DNA of 64,000 nt from Cladochytrium replicatum (Eukaryota > Chytridiomycota > Chytridiomycetes > Cladochytriales > Cladochytriaceae): positions 1 through 64,000 of the forward strand of contig JAHLKD010000066.1 of assembly GCA_025526935.1 (NCBI GenBank), read 5' to 3'. Position 1 is the first letter of the stretch. Each line of letters begins with the position of its first letter. Below the pieces are notes generated by a model. It was not told where the DNA came from. It saw nothing but the letters and a program-made list of their open reading frames with translations, and searched no databases. Positions 36,430-48,062 of the stretch are shown in pieces. The position numbers were made by a program, and so were the translations under genes.

Positions 36430-37267
36430 GGCACGTGGACACGGCGAGGTGGAAACGCAAAATACCAGAAAATAGGGGGAAAATGTAATAATAACGATGG
36501 TTTATTGGGGGAACCACCGAGGACATCCTAGGAGTAAGAAACCATCCCCAGTATGCAGCAGGCGAATTAATGGGACAAACACAGTCAATACCTTTGTCCA
36601 AAGCCCCATATACTCTACACCAATACATATCCCAAGAATACGAAGGAACATGTATATTCAATCTGGGCGTGAATTTGTTGAAGAAATCTCATCTCGTTCC
36701 CGCCAGATATTGCAGAGTGACAATCCGTTCAGTCGAATACAAGTTCTCACGCAATCCAGTTGGCATCCGACGACGACGCATGCTGCATGAGCATAACAAT
36801 CCACAAATACGTCATATTTGAACTGTCGCCAAAATATTTGATGCCTACAGAGGCTTTCTGGGAGTACAGCGGGAGGACACTGGTGTGGGTCGCTGTGGAG
36901 AGACTGAAGTGAAAGCAAACGGTCGGTCGGGCCCCATGAGTTCAACAAAGTGTCCAAGTTGCGGCTAGAAGCTGCTGAGGGTGGCGTGCCCGGGGTGAAG
37001 TTATGACAGCCGGTTCGGTGGATCGGGATGATGAGCCTGATCCTGTAGTCCTTCATCCTACTAAAACCTTCGACGTACCGCATTATTTCCTCTCCGCACG
37101 GGAATATGGGTCATCGATGGCTCCCGAAGTTGCCGGTCATGAGTCTACAATTCCCCCTCAGTAAACTGCATTGTAATGCCGAGTGTCCACAACGTCAAGA
37201 CCCCCTGATTCTCCATTGCCAGCACTCTTTCTCCGCCCTTCCCGTCGCCCGCCCTCCGCTCTCCGGC
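36430..37267. other. Upstream region with one unassigned ORF
   Basis: A minus-strand frame, 36658-37083, starts at an ATG and encodes 141 aa with several Cys. I recognise no family and it has no splice or context support. The rest is promoter sequence for the flanking divergent genes. Confidence 0.3.
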
Positions 37268-37274
37268 TATAAAA
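37268..37274 (+). promoter_or_regulatory. TATA box
   Basis: TATAAAA at 37268-37274, inside GGCTATAAAAGCC, lies 87 bp before the ATG at 37361. It is the clearest TATA element in the window and suggests that the downstream, now broken, gene was strongly or inducibly transcribed. Confidence 0.55.
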
Positions 37275-37360
37275 GCCTGTTCCCAAAGAGTATCGGCGGT
37301 TGACGCGTAAGAACACCAGATCCACAAAGCAACCGATAGATACGTAGTGATACTGACACT

Positions 37361-38940
37361 ATGCCTGCGAACGATCGCGCTCAGCTGGACACCAACGCTA
37401 TCCCAAGTATGTATCTCCCCCAATCTCCCCATTCTGATCGGTTGGATCGTGTCTGATCCCCATCACCTTCCCTTCTCCCCCTCGTTCCTGAGTGTTTCCT
37501 GATTCCTCTTCTCTCCATCCATCCCATTCCAATCCAATTCCATCCCAATCTACTCCCCATCACCACAAATCCTGACTGGGATAACAACCAGACCATCAAG
37601 AAATTCTTTGAAGAAATGGTCGCGTTGTATCAGCAAGACCGCCAGATGTGTTCCGAGGAGATACAAGGCTTTATTGGATCCATCCAGCTAGAGATGGCGA
37701 ACGACCGCAAAGCGAATGACGAGCCACGTCCTGCAGCAGGAAAACAACATCGCACGTCTTCGCAATCATCTGACGAATACGAAGGCTGACTTGGCCGTCG
37801 CGAATCACGAGTTGGTCATGGAGCGCGCGCTAATGTAGCGAGCTGCGAGAGCGGGTTGGACATGCTCTATCACCATGCCGACGAGCATGGCCAGGCAATT
37901 GAGGTTCTGACTACGCAGAACGAACAGCTTGCTAGCGAGGTGGACGCTCAAGCCCAGGAGATCGCGTCTCTCAAGTCAAAGGTATGTAATCTACTTGTGT
38001 TCTCCATTATGAACAACAGGGTTTGACAATGTAAACGCAGATCACGGAGATAAGGGAAGAGCTGGATCACATTCGAGAATCTGGGGCGAGCGCAGTTTGC
38101 TCGATGCGTCGACCCAAACACCTCGCAGTAAAACCGCTGAAGTGATTATTGAAGACGGGGAAACCAACGAAGTGATCAAAAGCTGCCAAATGAACGGAAT
38201 CACCGACGATGCTCTCGATGCAGACAAATTTGTTGTCAAGCAAGCCGAAGGAGCTACCAGTGAAGACAACGAAATTATCGACAAAAAAGATGCTGCTGCA
38301 GACAATCTCCACGTGGAACAAGCCGAAGGAGCCAACGGGAGCAAAGACAACGGATTGACGGACGACATTGTCGATGCAGAAAACTTCTTCGTCAAAACAA
38401 GCCGAAAGAGTCTCCGGGAGCCTAGTCAACGGATTCACGCGCGACAGTGTCGATGCAGTAGAATCACAGGCCGAAGGAGTTTGCAGCCAAGATCATGAAA
38501 GATCACGTAATCACCAGTGACACTGCAGATGCTGACAACGTCTTCCTCAACCAAGCTCAAGGAGCTTCTTTGGTGACATGTGGTGGCCTTTTGTGTCAAT
38601 CAGCGTGCTAACTCAATCTCTTGCCTTTAAAAGATGTCCCACAACGACTCTGGAGTCTTGATGATTGCAAACAGCGACGGGACCAGCGTGCACGGATCCA
38701 CCGAAGAGGACACTGAAAGTCCCAATGGAAACACCCTACAACTTTGACCAACCCAGCCGGGGAATAAGCCAATCAGTGGTCGTGAATCGGAACTGGCGAT
38801 CGAGAACTTTAATCTGTCGACCACCGCTGCTGGACAAGTCACCGATGAATCAATCAAGCTTGAGGCAGTTTGCCCCTGCTCCGTCAGAGTTGGAGGGCAT
38901 TAATCATGTAAATCTCATCTGTTTGTTTTTGCGTAGATGA
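37361..38940 (+). pseudogene. Coiled-coil gene with QAEGA repeats, broken
   Basis: ATG 37361 starts MPANDRAQLDTNAIP, ended by a GTATGT donor. After an intron-like stretch, coiled-coil pieces follow in several frames: TIKKFFEEMVALYQQD, LQQENNIARLRNHLTNTKA, HGQAIEVLTTQNEQLASEV, then KITEIREELDHIRE. No set of plausible introns keeps one frame, so at least three indels are present. From 38200 the protein has about four degenerate repeats of a D-x-x-D-A-(D/E)-x5-QAEGA type (DALDADKFVVKQAEGA, DNLHVEQAEGA, DIVDAENFFVK, DADNVFLNQAQGA). The 3' part (ENFNLSTTAAGQVTDES) is duplicated in the inverted repeat at 51.6 kb. The family is unknown; a filament or scaffold role is only suggested by the coiled coils. 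Confidence 0.5.
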
Positions 38941-40388
38941 TCGAAGAAATCGATTGCTGTGCGCGCACTGTATTGGGCATTGTTCGCAGCTTGAGTCGTG
39001 CCCACCAGTTAGCGTATTGAAAAGTTTGAGTTAGATCCCACCAGTATGACTCAGAATGTTGAAAACTTACCCCCAATCAAAAACTTAAATGTATTACGAT
39101 GTATTTTTATACTTAAAAGACTCTCGTTTCTTAACTAAATAAGAAATGCAGTGCAACTCGTGCCCCCCAGGAAAAGTAGGTGACTGATGTCTACTCAGTC
39201 AACATACATGCATTTGATCAAGATGAGTGACGTTTCTGATGCGTCGCACTGGAAGCTACCGACAGTGGAATGGCACAAAGATTTGCCGTAGTTTTAAGGA
39301 TCAAAGCTATCGATACATTTTGCCACTTTTAGATTCAAAATTCTATCTGAAACACCAACTCATTGGAAACAGCAGACGATTGCACACAACAAAGAGCACT
39401 GAAAGAAGAACATGAAGATGTTATGTGATGAAAGCCATGGATTTCAAGACCAGATATGTCTGCAAAAAAAGGGGGTGAAATGCTTGTATATATCCACCGT
39501 CATGACGTGTCCCAGTGCTGTTCGATTCTGGTCGCGGACCCTAGGCGTCGTTATATCTACATACTCTACACGAGAGTCACATCAGTCTCTAGATCCAACG
39601 CAATTCCAATGCTCACCATTACAGATCTAGCATCATACTCACACTTAGTGCTAAATTGAAAAGCGCGAACGAACGAGATCGTGGTATCCAACGTCTTGGG
39701 CAAGGAGTGTTCCATTTGTTGGCATCATATTGATAAAGCAATGAAACAGTGTTACTGGTTGAACTCATCACAAAAATTGGATGTAACACCTCTCGTTCAC
39801 TCTATTTAGCGAAGAGGCATGAATGTTGACGTATATCCAGAACATATCATAAATATTAAAAGAACTCTCACTCCAATGGCTATCTGTGCGGTACCATATC
39901 GGAACAATGGAAAATATCTTCTCCTTAACCCTGGCAACGAGGGACACGACGACCAAGGTCGGAGAACATATCTGCGCTTGGAGAACCGGGACAGAGCCAA
40001 ATGAACTCTGTAGCGGGGTAACAGACGGTGGATGATATGTCCAGGGGAGGGGCATAGGGCATGGCCGCCCTCAAAGCAGCCGCTGCAGGTTCTATGGCCA
40101 GGGACGGACGTTGTGGAAGTGACTTTGGCGGAGGCGGCAATGCAGAAGTCTCAACTCGGTTGTTTTTGAGACTCTCTTTGGGCGATTCATATGTTTCCGT
40201 TCCAGCTTCCATAAGGGATATTTTCATTCTCATCAACTCCATTAGCGGATATGTCGTCCAAAGCGCTCATGATCTGGTCTGGAGTGGTGCACAGCTAAAA
40301 CTGTCCTGAACTTTAGCGCTTGAAATCAACCTGGCCAAGTTTTTAGAGCTCTCCCATCCGGACATCATGCCCCGGATTCCTCAGTGAC
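38713..40388. repeat. 1.7-kb inverted repeat, left arm
   Basis: This arm matches the reverse complement of 50081-51788 along its whole length, with roughly 90% identity by eye and small indels. Matching points include CAATGGAAACACCC at 38718, CAGTCAACATACATGCA near 39197, and CCCCGGATTCCTCAGTG ending at 40388, where similarity stops abruptly. It contains the 3' end of the coiled-coil pseudogene and only broken frames otherwise. Confidence 0.85.
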
Positions 40389-41683
40389 TCGAATCACCGA
40401 ATCACCGGGTCTGTCGCTGATGCGTGAAGCCAGAGTGAAGCAAACAAATGGCCGATCACTTGATCATTTGATTTATATAACAGTCGACCCTTTTCTCTTT
40501 GCTGCATTTTAATATGGTGCTACCGAACCGCTCGAGAAACCGACAAGGATGGTAGAAGGCAATGCTTCCGACGATCCTATCTCCATTGTTGGCTATCTAT
40601 CACAAGCCTCCACTTCTGTTGTACTGCCATCCCACAAATTCCGAATTTCAGTTTGGGAAAGCATCTAATCTTGTCAATCCGACGCAAGACACCGATTTTC
40701 TCTTCCAAAAGGACCCGCAGAAATACTTGTTGGGCCTTCGTGAGGACGATTTAAACCCGCCTTGGCGGATCAGAGTGCAGTCAACAGCGGGCTTCTGAGC
40801 TTCATATTCGCATTGAACGCCATCCAAAAACTAAACTCTGACCTTCGACGAGGACCGACCGAGAAGAATGACCTGGTTTCTGATAATCAACGGCTCGAAC
40901 ATACATTCACTGACAACCAGCTACACGATCACTCCAGAATGGTGAGACAGAGAGTGTTGAAAGTTGCGACGAGCTGCTCGAGAAGGAGTTGGATGAGAAA
41001 GACAGCTGCATAGCACAGCTGCAAATTAGGAAAAATACGTTGAAAAATGAAGCGAATGCTCGTGTGCAAGTGATACCGATCACTTAGGACGAAGGTGTCT
41101 CATTGCTTCACGTCTCGAAATTTGACCAGGTGAATTGCGCTTAACAACAACAGCCAGCAGATCACCAATTTGGAGAGCACGACTCTGACAAGCTTTAGTT
41201 CAACGACTATGAATGAAATTTTCATCACCGAAACGCTCAATCAATCGAATGCGGCCACTCCCGTCACAGATCACAAACATCAAGATAAAGAGCGCTCCCA
41301 AGTGACGTACAAAAGGCTGTCGAAGACCACATCAGCCAATCAGGCCTAAAAGTCGACGTAAACGAGCTCGGAGTACTGGGGTCATTTGCTCGGTTGTAGT
41401 TTGTCGACGCCGTGAACATAGTTCACGCAACGACTGTCACAAGAAGTAGCTTGATCACTCTGTGGAAAAACGACAAAATCAATGGAGAGACGGGATAGTC
41501 AGCTGCTTCTGACAATGCTATTGGTGCAAACAGCACAGAATGACATCTGAACAAAAACTCACAATGCTGTGAGTCAGGAAAAGTGTCGCTCTTCAAAAAT
41601 TGGGCTCTCACCAACAATCAATATGATGAAGGACAAGAGCTGGAATCCTTGGTCAATCAACACAGCCCAAGGCAAGCCCGAAT

Positions 41684-41740
41684 CTCACTCCTCGAGTTTA
41701 TTTTCTCCATGCTCCTAATGTAGTGCGCTAAATCTGTACC
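41684..41740 (-). pseudogene. Fragment of the HVA1/TUDOR gene 3' end
   Basis: About 55 bases are roughly 80% identical to the last exon and stop region of the gene at 45618-46097 (tcactcctcgag and the following bases). On the minus strand it reads AHYIRSMEKINS against AYYKKSIEKKLEE. It is a small, dead duplicate of only the last exon. Confidence 0.5.
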
Positions 41741-41910
41741 AGGATCTATTTTCAAATTGCTGTGAAACAGTCTCCAAGGAATTTTGAAATTATGAAAAAC
41801 TGAGCATGGACTAACCTGTTTTCGGTTGTACATTGTTCATAACTTCTCGTAAATCCGTACAGTAGTCCCTTAGACCCAGGCGACAGAGAATCACAATCGT
41901 GTGTGTGTTT

Positions 41911-41938
41911 GGGGGGGGGGGGGGGGGGGGGGGGGGGG
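41911..41938. repeat. 28-nt poly-G tract
   Basis: A G run after a short GT repeat. It is the second long G homopolymer in the window. Length and continuity are uncertain for the same reasons as for the first. Confidence 0.8.
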
Positions 41939-42304
41939 AAATCTGATGTGAGGAGGGAAGAACGGGGTTCAAGCGGTCCTAAACAATCGAACTGAGCGGC
42001 GGGAACTTCTGATTTTCGGCGTTGGTAGATGCATGGTTGTAGAGCTCCAATGTTGCCCAAAGAAATATAACCTCTGCCTTGAACGGTTCTGACAATGCCC
42101 CCCTTCCAAACAATTTGCGGGCAGCATGAGACTCGCTTTTTTGTTTGCCGCCCCAAATAACCAATCCAAAACATGTTTCGTATATATTTGAAAGCTGAAT
42201 CTAACATTCGATAGTTCTTACGGACTCGGCACCAAAAAAAGAATCAAAACAAAAGATCCAAAAAAAAGTGAGAGCAGACGAAGCACCCAAGAATTGATCT
42301 TCAA

Positions 42305-45215
42305 TCACAAATCCATTCCAGGACACAAAACAAAATAAATCCCACCAACAATAACCTCTTGATCAACAATGCTGGTGGAGCCTTGCTTTCCAGAACGGAA
42401 TACAATTCCTGTAATCATCGATTTTTTCCTCCCCTCTACCGGTGCGAGGGGCAACTGAATCCTCGTAGGTTGGCCATATGGAAGGAGCGTCACGGTCCCA
42501 AGGAAAACAAAGCTTGATTTCCCCGATGCGCTGCAATCGTCTCTGTCCGCGACTGTGACTCCAATGTCAACAGTGACCAACTTCACCGCCTGCGAATACC
42601 ACGTCGTCTTGATGGCATTGGCGTAAGACAGATCGAGACAAGTACCATTGGGCTTCAAATCGGTGGAAAGATGCGAGGCCCCATCCCCATGTGCAGTGGG
42701 TCTCCAGCGCGCGAGGATGGAGTGTTCGAACACGCCTGTCCCATCAGTGACGTACGGAGCACCGGAGATGTCGTTGGAAGCCAGATCAGCCTCACTGAGG
42801 AACTTGTCCACGGTTCTGATGGTTCTACACATGGTGCACGATGAGACAAAGGCGATTTCGCTGATATACACTCGCTTTCCCACAGCGCTTCCCTCCGGAC
42901 TGTTCCTGAAAACCAGGTTTCGGACACTGTCGATATCGACACCGTAGATCATATCAAAAGGCAGCGTCACGTTGACCCACCCTTCTTCACCAGTCACTGT
43001 CACCGAGCCGAGGTGACCCCACTTTTGTGTGTCTAAGGTATCAATCTGAAATCCGACATCAAAGCTAGCCGCCGATACATCAGAGTCGGTCGCAACACGA
43101 ATCCGTAGAGCGGTTGACATTGTGACCAAGTTACAGTAGCTGTTGTCACACCAAAGCTCGGTTGACAATGTGCTGTTCTCCGCTGGCGTCCATACAGCAG
43201 CGCTTTTTGTCTCTTCGTACCCCCACGACCCTTGCCCGTTGGTGATGTATGGAAGGTTAATGCTGCTTGACTGGGTGTCTGCAGCGTCATCAAAGGTATC
43301 CAAAAGGAGCTGCTCTGAGCAAGTTTTGGCTGTTGGCGGAGGTGGGGGCGGAGGTACTGGCACATTTTTGATTCCAACAACGATCTGAGCGAATGTGTCA
43401 GAAATAGATGTCACTGTTATCGAGATGTTCTGGTATGCATCAGTGAAACGTGCACCCGGTGTGTTCAGATTCGCATCATAAAAACCGCTGGACGGAGTTG
43501 GGTCAATCAGCAACGAGTTGAAAGTCGTCCATTCTGTTGCTGCGATACGGATCATAACCATTGGGCCAGTCGCATCAGTGTTGCATTGGTTGGTGTATCC
43601 GCTACGAAGCTCGACATAGTAGAACATGCCATAATTGATAGTATCCCCGCTGTAGACCAGCGGTTTTTCCAACGGGATCCGAATGAGTCGAGTCGCGCCG
43701 TTCGTTTTGTTGAAGTGGTCAAGAGAGTTGAGGTCGATGGTATGTTCTGTAACCGCAGAGGTCACAGGAACCTCGACCAACTCTGACTTGGATACCCATC
43801 CAGCCGACAGACGGTCTTTCCCGTGGTACTCCGTGCCCGTGCAGCTCTGGCCCATGACGCTAAACTCATCGCCGTACTCTTCGTATAGACAGCTTGTTCC
43901 TTCCGCATATGTCGACACATATTGGAAGTCTTCGTCTGTGCATACGAACGAACTAGAATGCGGGAATCCGAATGAATGTCCTTTGATGCCAAGCGTGAGA
44001 TAAACGTTCTTGCCAACCTAGAAACGGTGTACTAGTTTACCTGTTTCGTGCTTGAATGCAAGGTTATATCGGGGATACCAAGCGTCTTTCCCCGGCATAT
44101 TCGCGTTCGCATCGTAGCTACAATCCGCACCAGTGTATCGGGAGTACACCCAGTTGATAGAGTCGTATATGTTGTTAACGTCGATGCCGCGCTCCAATAA
44201 CACTGCCCTAGCTTCCTCGGACGCCAAAAACCTCCCATGGCAGATGTTTTCCACAGTGTAGGCGGATGTTTCAGGAAGCTGCACTTCAAAGATGTCATCA
44301 ACTCCATCGACGTATGAATAGAATCCACGGAGCGTCACTTTGCCGTACGACGATCGGTGCCAGAACGACTTCAGAGAGTCCTCGTCGTCAGAGTAAATCA
44401 ATTTCTCTATGTTTGATGTTGATCAGTGTCATATTAACTGAGGATGCTTCTACATAGGGATTTCTTCCCGACTGATTTGGTATGGCTCAAGGTCATCTTT
44501 CGCCTTGATGAGCACCACCACCACTCGTTTATCGCCGATGATGGGCTCGCGCGCATTGGAATTCGCCACAAGAATCTGTGAGCCTGCGCGGGACAAAGAG
44601 TTGGCATCGGCTGTCATGAGCCTTCGTGCCGACGAATCGAGACTGATCGCAGAAGGTGCAACTCTGGCGACACTAACGCTGGAGAATCTGGCAGATCTGG
44701 TGCTGTTCGACGGAATCGGGTTCCTGAAAAGGAAATACATCAATCAAAGACGGCAATATTTTGGCGGTATTTTCAACTTACGTTGTGATCTTGGGAAACA
44801 AAGCTGTTACCTTCTCCGCCTCGGCGCCAGTGAGCGTTGTGGCGTCCATTCGAAAGTCTCTCCGCAATTCGATGGAGCAGTTTGCACGCTTCGTTCCCGA
44901 CACCAGCACTTTGGCGCCGACGTGCTGCAACCAGCTATCCGTGACATGTTTCGTCTCCGCGTCGCTGGGAAACGTGATGTGAACCTTCTCCCCGCCTCCG
45001 AGAAGCTGAAGCATGAAAGTTTTCTTCGTGGTGTGGTTGGATTTGGCGCTTCCCATCGGAACAAGCTGGTTGAGAAATCCGAGCACGGCTACGGGGCTGC
45101 CGTCTTTGGCCAAGTTGTTGTACCCCTGGCATGGATGCAAGTCGAATGCACGAGGACTGATTACAGCGCAATTCACACCAACAGAGAGGGTAAGCAGGAA
45201 GAGAGGAAGCAGCAT
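42305..45215 (-). pseudogene. Secreted M11 (gametolysin)-like metalloprotease, probably inactive
   Basis: ATG 45215 starts a clear signal peptide (MLLPLFLLTLSVGVNCAV). Exon 1 (44782-45215) and exon 2 (44454-44723) carry a prodomain. Next come SSYGKVTLRGFYSYVDGVDD and WVYSRYTGADCSYDANANM, typical of M11 peptidases. The zinc region reads GIKGHSFGFPHSS, keeping GHS-x-G-x-x-HS but lacking the expected HE two turns earlier. The Met-turn FSVMGQS is present. Two galactose-binding-like modules follow a poly-Pro hinge (DTFDDAADTQ and RTVDKFLSEAD). Two faults break the gene: the exon 2 to 3 junction (44406/44454) does not keep frame, and a TAG (44018-44020) interrupts the frame just before the zinc region. 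It may be a recent pseudogene, or a sequence error plus a divergent, non-catalytic paralogue. Confidence 0.6.
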
Positions 45216-45617
45216 TGCCTTTTTTGGGGCCGAAATGGCATCCAGCTGCAATCCATTTTAAGTGAGCCTGCACAGCGATAAATTCTTGCTCGGACGGTCT
45301 GCTCAGCTCCTGGGAGCAGCCGTTGCTGAGCTCCAAAAGCCTTTTGAGTGGGATCAATGAGCTTGATGCGACTCCCCAATCCTCAAGAAGCACCTACCGG
45401 GAAACAATGCAAGAAGCATCTTCTATCAGGGCAGAGCAATCATCCGACCCAAGTCACGGTTCAATCCAAACAGTCGATGGAAAAAGGTTTGCTTCAAAAA
45501 TTTCATGTGCACAGCGTGAAAAATCGAACTATTATTATTATATTTTTACAGTAGGCATGAAGAACAGATCGGGAGTCCTTTTGATAAACATCGCTAACAA
45601 AGCTAATCCGAATCATC

Positions 45618-46097
45618 TCACTCCTCGAGCTTCTTCTCGATGCTCTTCTTGTAGTATGCTACCGGATTAACAATCATCAAGAAAGCTCAAAGATTTTCCC
45701 AGAAGCGAAACTCACCGGTACCCTTTTCGGTGTTGTCGTTCTTGATCACGTAGCGCGGCTCGTCCGCGGACGCCTTGGCGACGTTCTGGGTGCTCGTGTG
45801 CTCGGCGACTTCGGTCTCGGTCAAGATGTCCTGAATCACACCTTGCGAGAAAGTGCGAGTGAGAAGTGAGTATAATTGCTGTTTGTTTGTAGTTTTACTA
45901 TCTACCTTTGGTTGCTTGGGTTCCGCCTTCGACGCCGTGGTAGAGGACGTGGTCGCCGACTTTGAGCTCGAAGCCTTGGAGGTTGGTACCCTCTTCGGGA
46001 CAATAAATTTAGCTGGTGAGGCAAAAGTTGAAGTTGAATCAACGGGGGACTCACCACGAGTGGTGCCTTTGCCTTGATCGGATTGCGCTTTGGTCAT
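45618..46097 (-). CDS. HVA1/TUDOR (DUF2945) small protein
   Basis: Four exons (46055-46097, 45906-45992, 45716-45841, 45618-45658) total 297 nt, or 98 aa. Introns are 57-64 bp. The domain is recognisable from KVGDHVLYHGVEGGTQATKG, followed by VIQDI and DEPRYVIKNDNTEKGTAYY, with a Lys/Glu-rich C-terminus. These small SH3/Tudor-like proteins were named for a hypervirulence-associated gene in fungi but are widespread in bacteria and fungi, and their molecular role is unknown. The unspliced frame looks quite different (Ser/Thr-rich), which shows how strongly the model depends on the introns; the spliced product matches the family throughout. Confidence 0.8.
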
Positions 46098-46319
46098 TCT
46101 TTGGAGTGCGGATAGTTCAAAAGAGAGGGGGGCGAAGGGAGGAGCTGGATGTTTATGTCAGTTTCTGGGGTCAACTATGATTTCATCATCGGGGGATACA
46201 AAGCTCCATCGGGGGACAATCTCCCTTGTGTTGAGTGGAAAGAGATCGAGAAACTAGCAAAATTGGACGAACCGAGCGCATCGAGCCAAATAAAATTGAG
46301 AACAATGAATACAACCAGA

Positions 46320-47696
46320 TCACTGTGGCCACGAACTCGCTATCCCCTTCAATATCGTAAATACCCGTTCCGCCGAACCAACTGCGTCCTCGCACCCCTC
46401 GCATCTTTTCGCGACCGCCACCGCTTTCTCCACATCGATAATTAGCTTCATGCCGGTATTCCTGACATTTCCATCTGCTGCACTCTTGCCAGCGCTCGCG
46501 TACAATCTCGCCACGGATACCAAACATTGCATCGCCTGCAACCCACCACAATTTCATAAGGTCAAATCAAAAGAAAATAGAGAGAGGCTATTTTCAATCC
46601 AAGCCCACCTTCTCGACGAAGTCGACCCTCCCGATCCCGAGCAACGGCCCTTTTTCCACCTCGGATTCCACAAGCTCGCACACGATCTTTGCAAACCCTT
46701 CATTTTCAAGCACGTCGAACGATTCGGGACTGCGGTCGTTAAAGATTGATGTTAGGAGCACGACGACGCGCTTGTGGACTACGTAGGGGTCGTTTGTAGG
46801 TGATGAGTCGGGCTCGTCATATGGTGCGTATGGCGATGCCGTGGGTTGCGTGGAAAGGATGGTGCGGAGGGATGCGAAGCCGGTGTTAGAGAACAAGGTG
46901 GAGAGTGCACGGGGGTTATTTCTGATAAGGCCTGGAAATCAACGATTTGTGTTGAGTTTTCAGATTGTACATTAAACATACTTGAGAGCGCATAGATGAT
47001 TTTGGCGAGAACTTGGGTGTCGGATTCAGATTTGATTGCGGGGATGAGGACGTCTAGACCACCGACGTCCAGGAACTTGAATTGAAACAGTGAGCAATTT
47101 TGAGGGAATATTGATAGTGCGACGCTACATCGGTCTGTACTGTTTGGTCATTTTGTACAGCGGTGCCGACGACCCAGGCGGCGTAGAATCGTAACCGTGG
47201 GTGGGCGGTATCTGATGCTAGGAGATAGAGAACTGGTTTCCAGAGGTCGAGCGGTCGCAAATCTGATTAACCAAAAAAAAGTTCTGTGAGTCAGGTATAT
47301 TTTGGACGTGCATAGTCGGTGCATACCCCTTGCATTATCACCGGACTCGATGAGCTTAAAAAAAGAAGAATGTAAGATTTCGGCGACAATGTTTTAAAAA
47401 GTATGCGAAAAACGAAAAACGCACCATTTCAAGTTGATCGAATGCGGCGACGCGATCATCAAGCGTTCTCGACTCGTCCACTACAACGTTGACCGATTCT
47501 ACAACAGCGTTTTGTAAGCATGCGAACAGACGGGCCCCTCCGATTGCCCACCTTTCATTTTGACGGCGTCCTTTTTTCCGAGGATAACATCGACCCATTT
47601 CGAGTCAATCTGCTGGTGCTGCTGTTGTTGCTGATATGAGTTTTCGGCATGCAGGACTGACCATTGCAGCAGCGATGCCTGCGTCGCTTCGGCCAT
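46320..47696 (-). CDS. FES1: Hsp70 nucleotide exchange factor FES1/HspBP1
   Basis: An armadillo-repeat protein that releases ADP from cytosolic Hsp70. Seven exons (47552-47696, 47425-47498, 47327-47354, 47129-47262, 46982-47075, 46609-46931, 46320-46535) total 1014 nt, or 337 aa. Conserved parts: SLLQWSVLHAE near the N-terminus, TLDDRVAAFDQLEMLIESGD, the armadillo core WKPVLYLLASDTAHPRLRF and YAAWVVGTAVQND, then FLDVGGLDVLIPAIKSES and VLAKIIYALSSLIRNNP. A short poly-Gln stretch (residues 22-31) interrupts the N-terminal helix. Exon 3 is only 28 nt. It is head-to-head with the surface-protein gene at 48063, with about 366 bp between the two ATGs. Confidence 0.9.
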
Positions 47697-48062
47697 TTTC
47701 TGGTGCCAGTGTGGGAAAGCTTGTTCTCTAGGTGACAAGCCACACGGAGCAGGAGCAGGATGGCAAGTTGAGAATGATCGGGGGTGGGGAACATGATAGC
47801 TCGGCTGGTGTGCTTTCAGAACGATTGGATGGCCGAAGCATATTCCACTGTCTGTCAACAGACGATACGATCCAATCTTCGGTGTGTGTGTTCCACATTC
47901 TCCTACATGATTCATTAATTTGGTGCCTCGTTTTCCCTGTGAGTCCCGTGGCTGCCCTTCCCTGCCACCCCTCCAATTTTCATTTTTCAAAATTATTGTT
48001 ATTTAAATGTTTGAAACCAATATTTCTCTTCCCCACTCACATCTCTCATCTCTCAAGTCCTA

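Larger units (their letters stand above)
40389..42304. other. Decayed coiled-coil sequence and spacer
   Basis: Plus-strand fragments such as IQKLNSDLRRGPTEKNDL (about 40820) and DELLEKELDEKDSCIAQLQ (about 40970) look like another coiled-coil protein in pieces, with many stops and frame breaks. This resembles the gene at 37.4 kb in style, but I could not align them. The right part holds a DUF2945 remnant and a poly-G tract. No intact gene. Confidence 0.4.
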
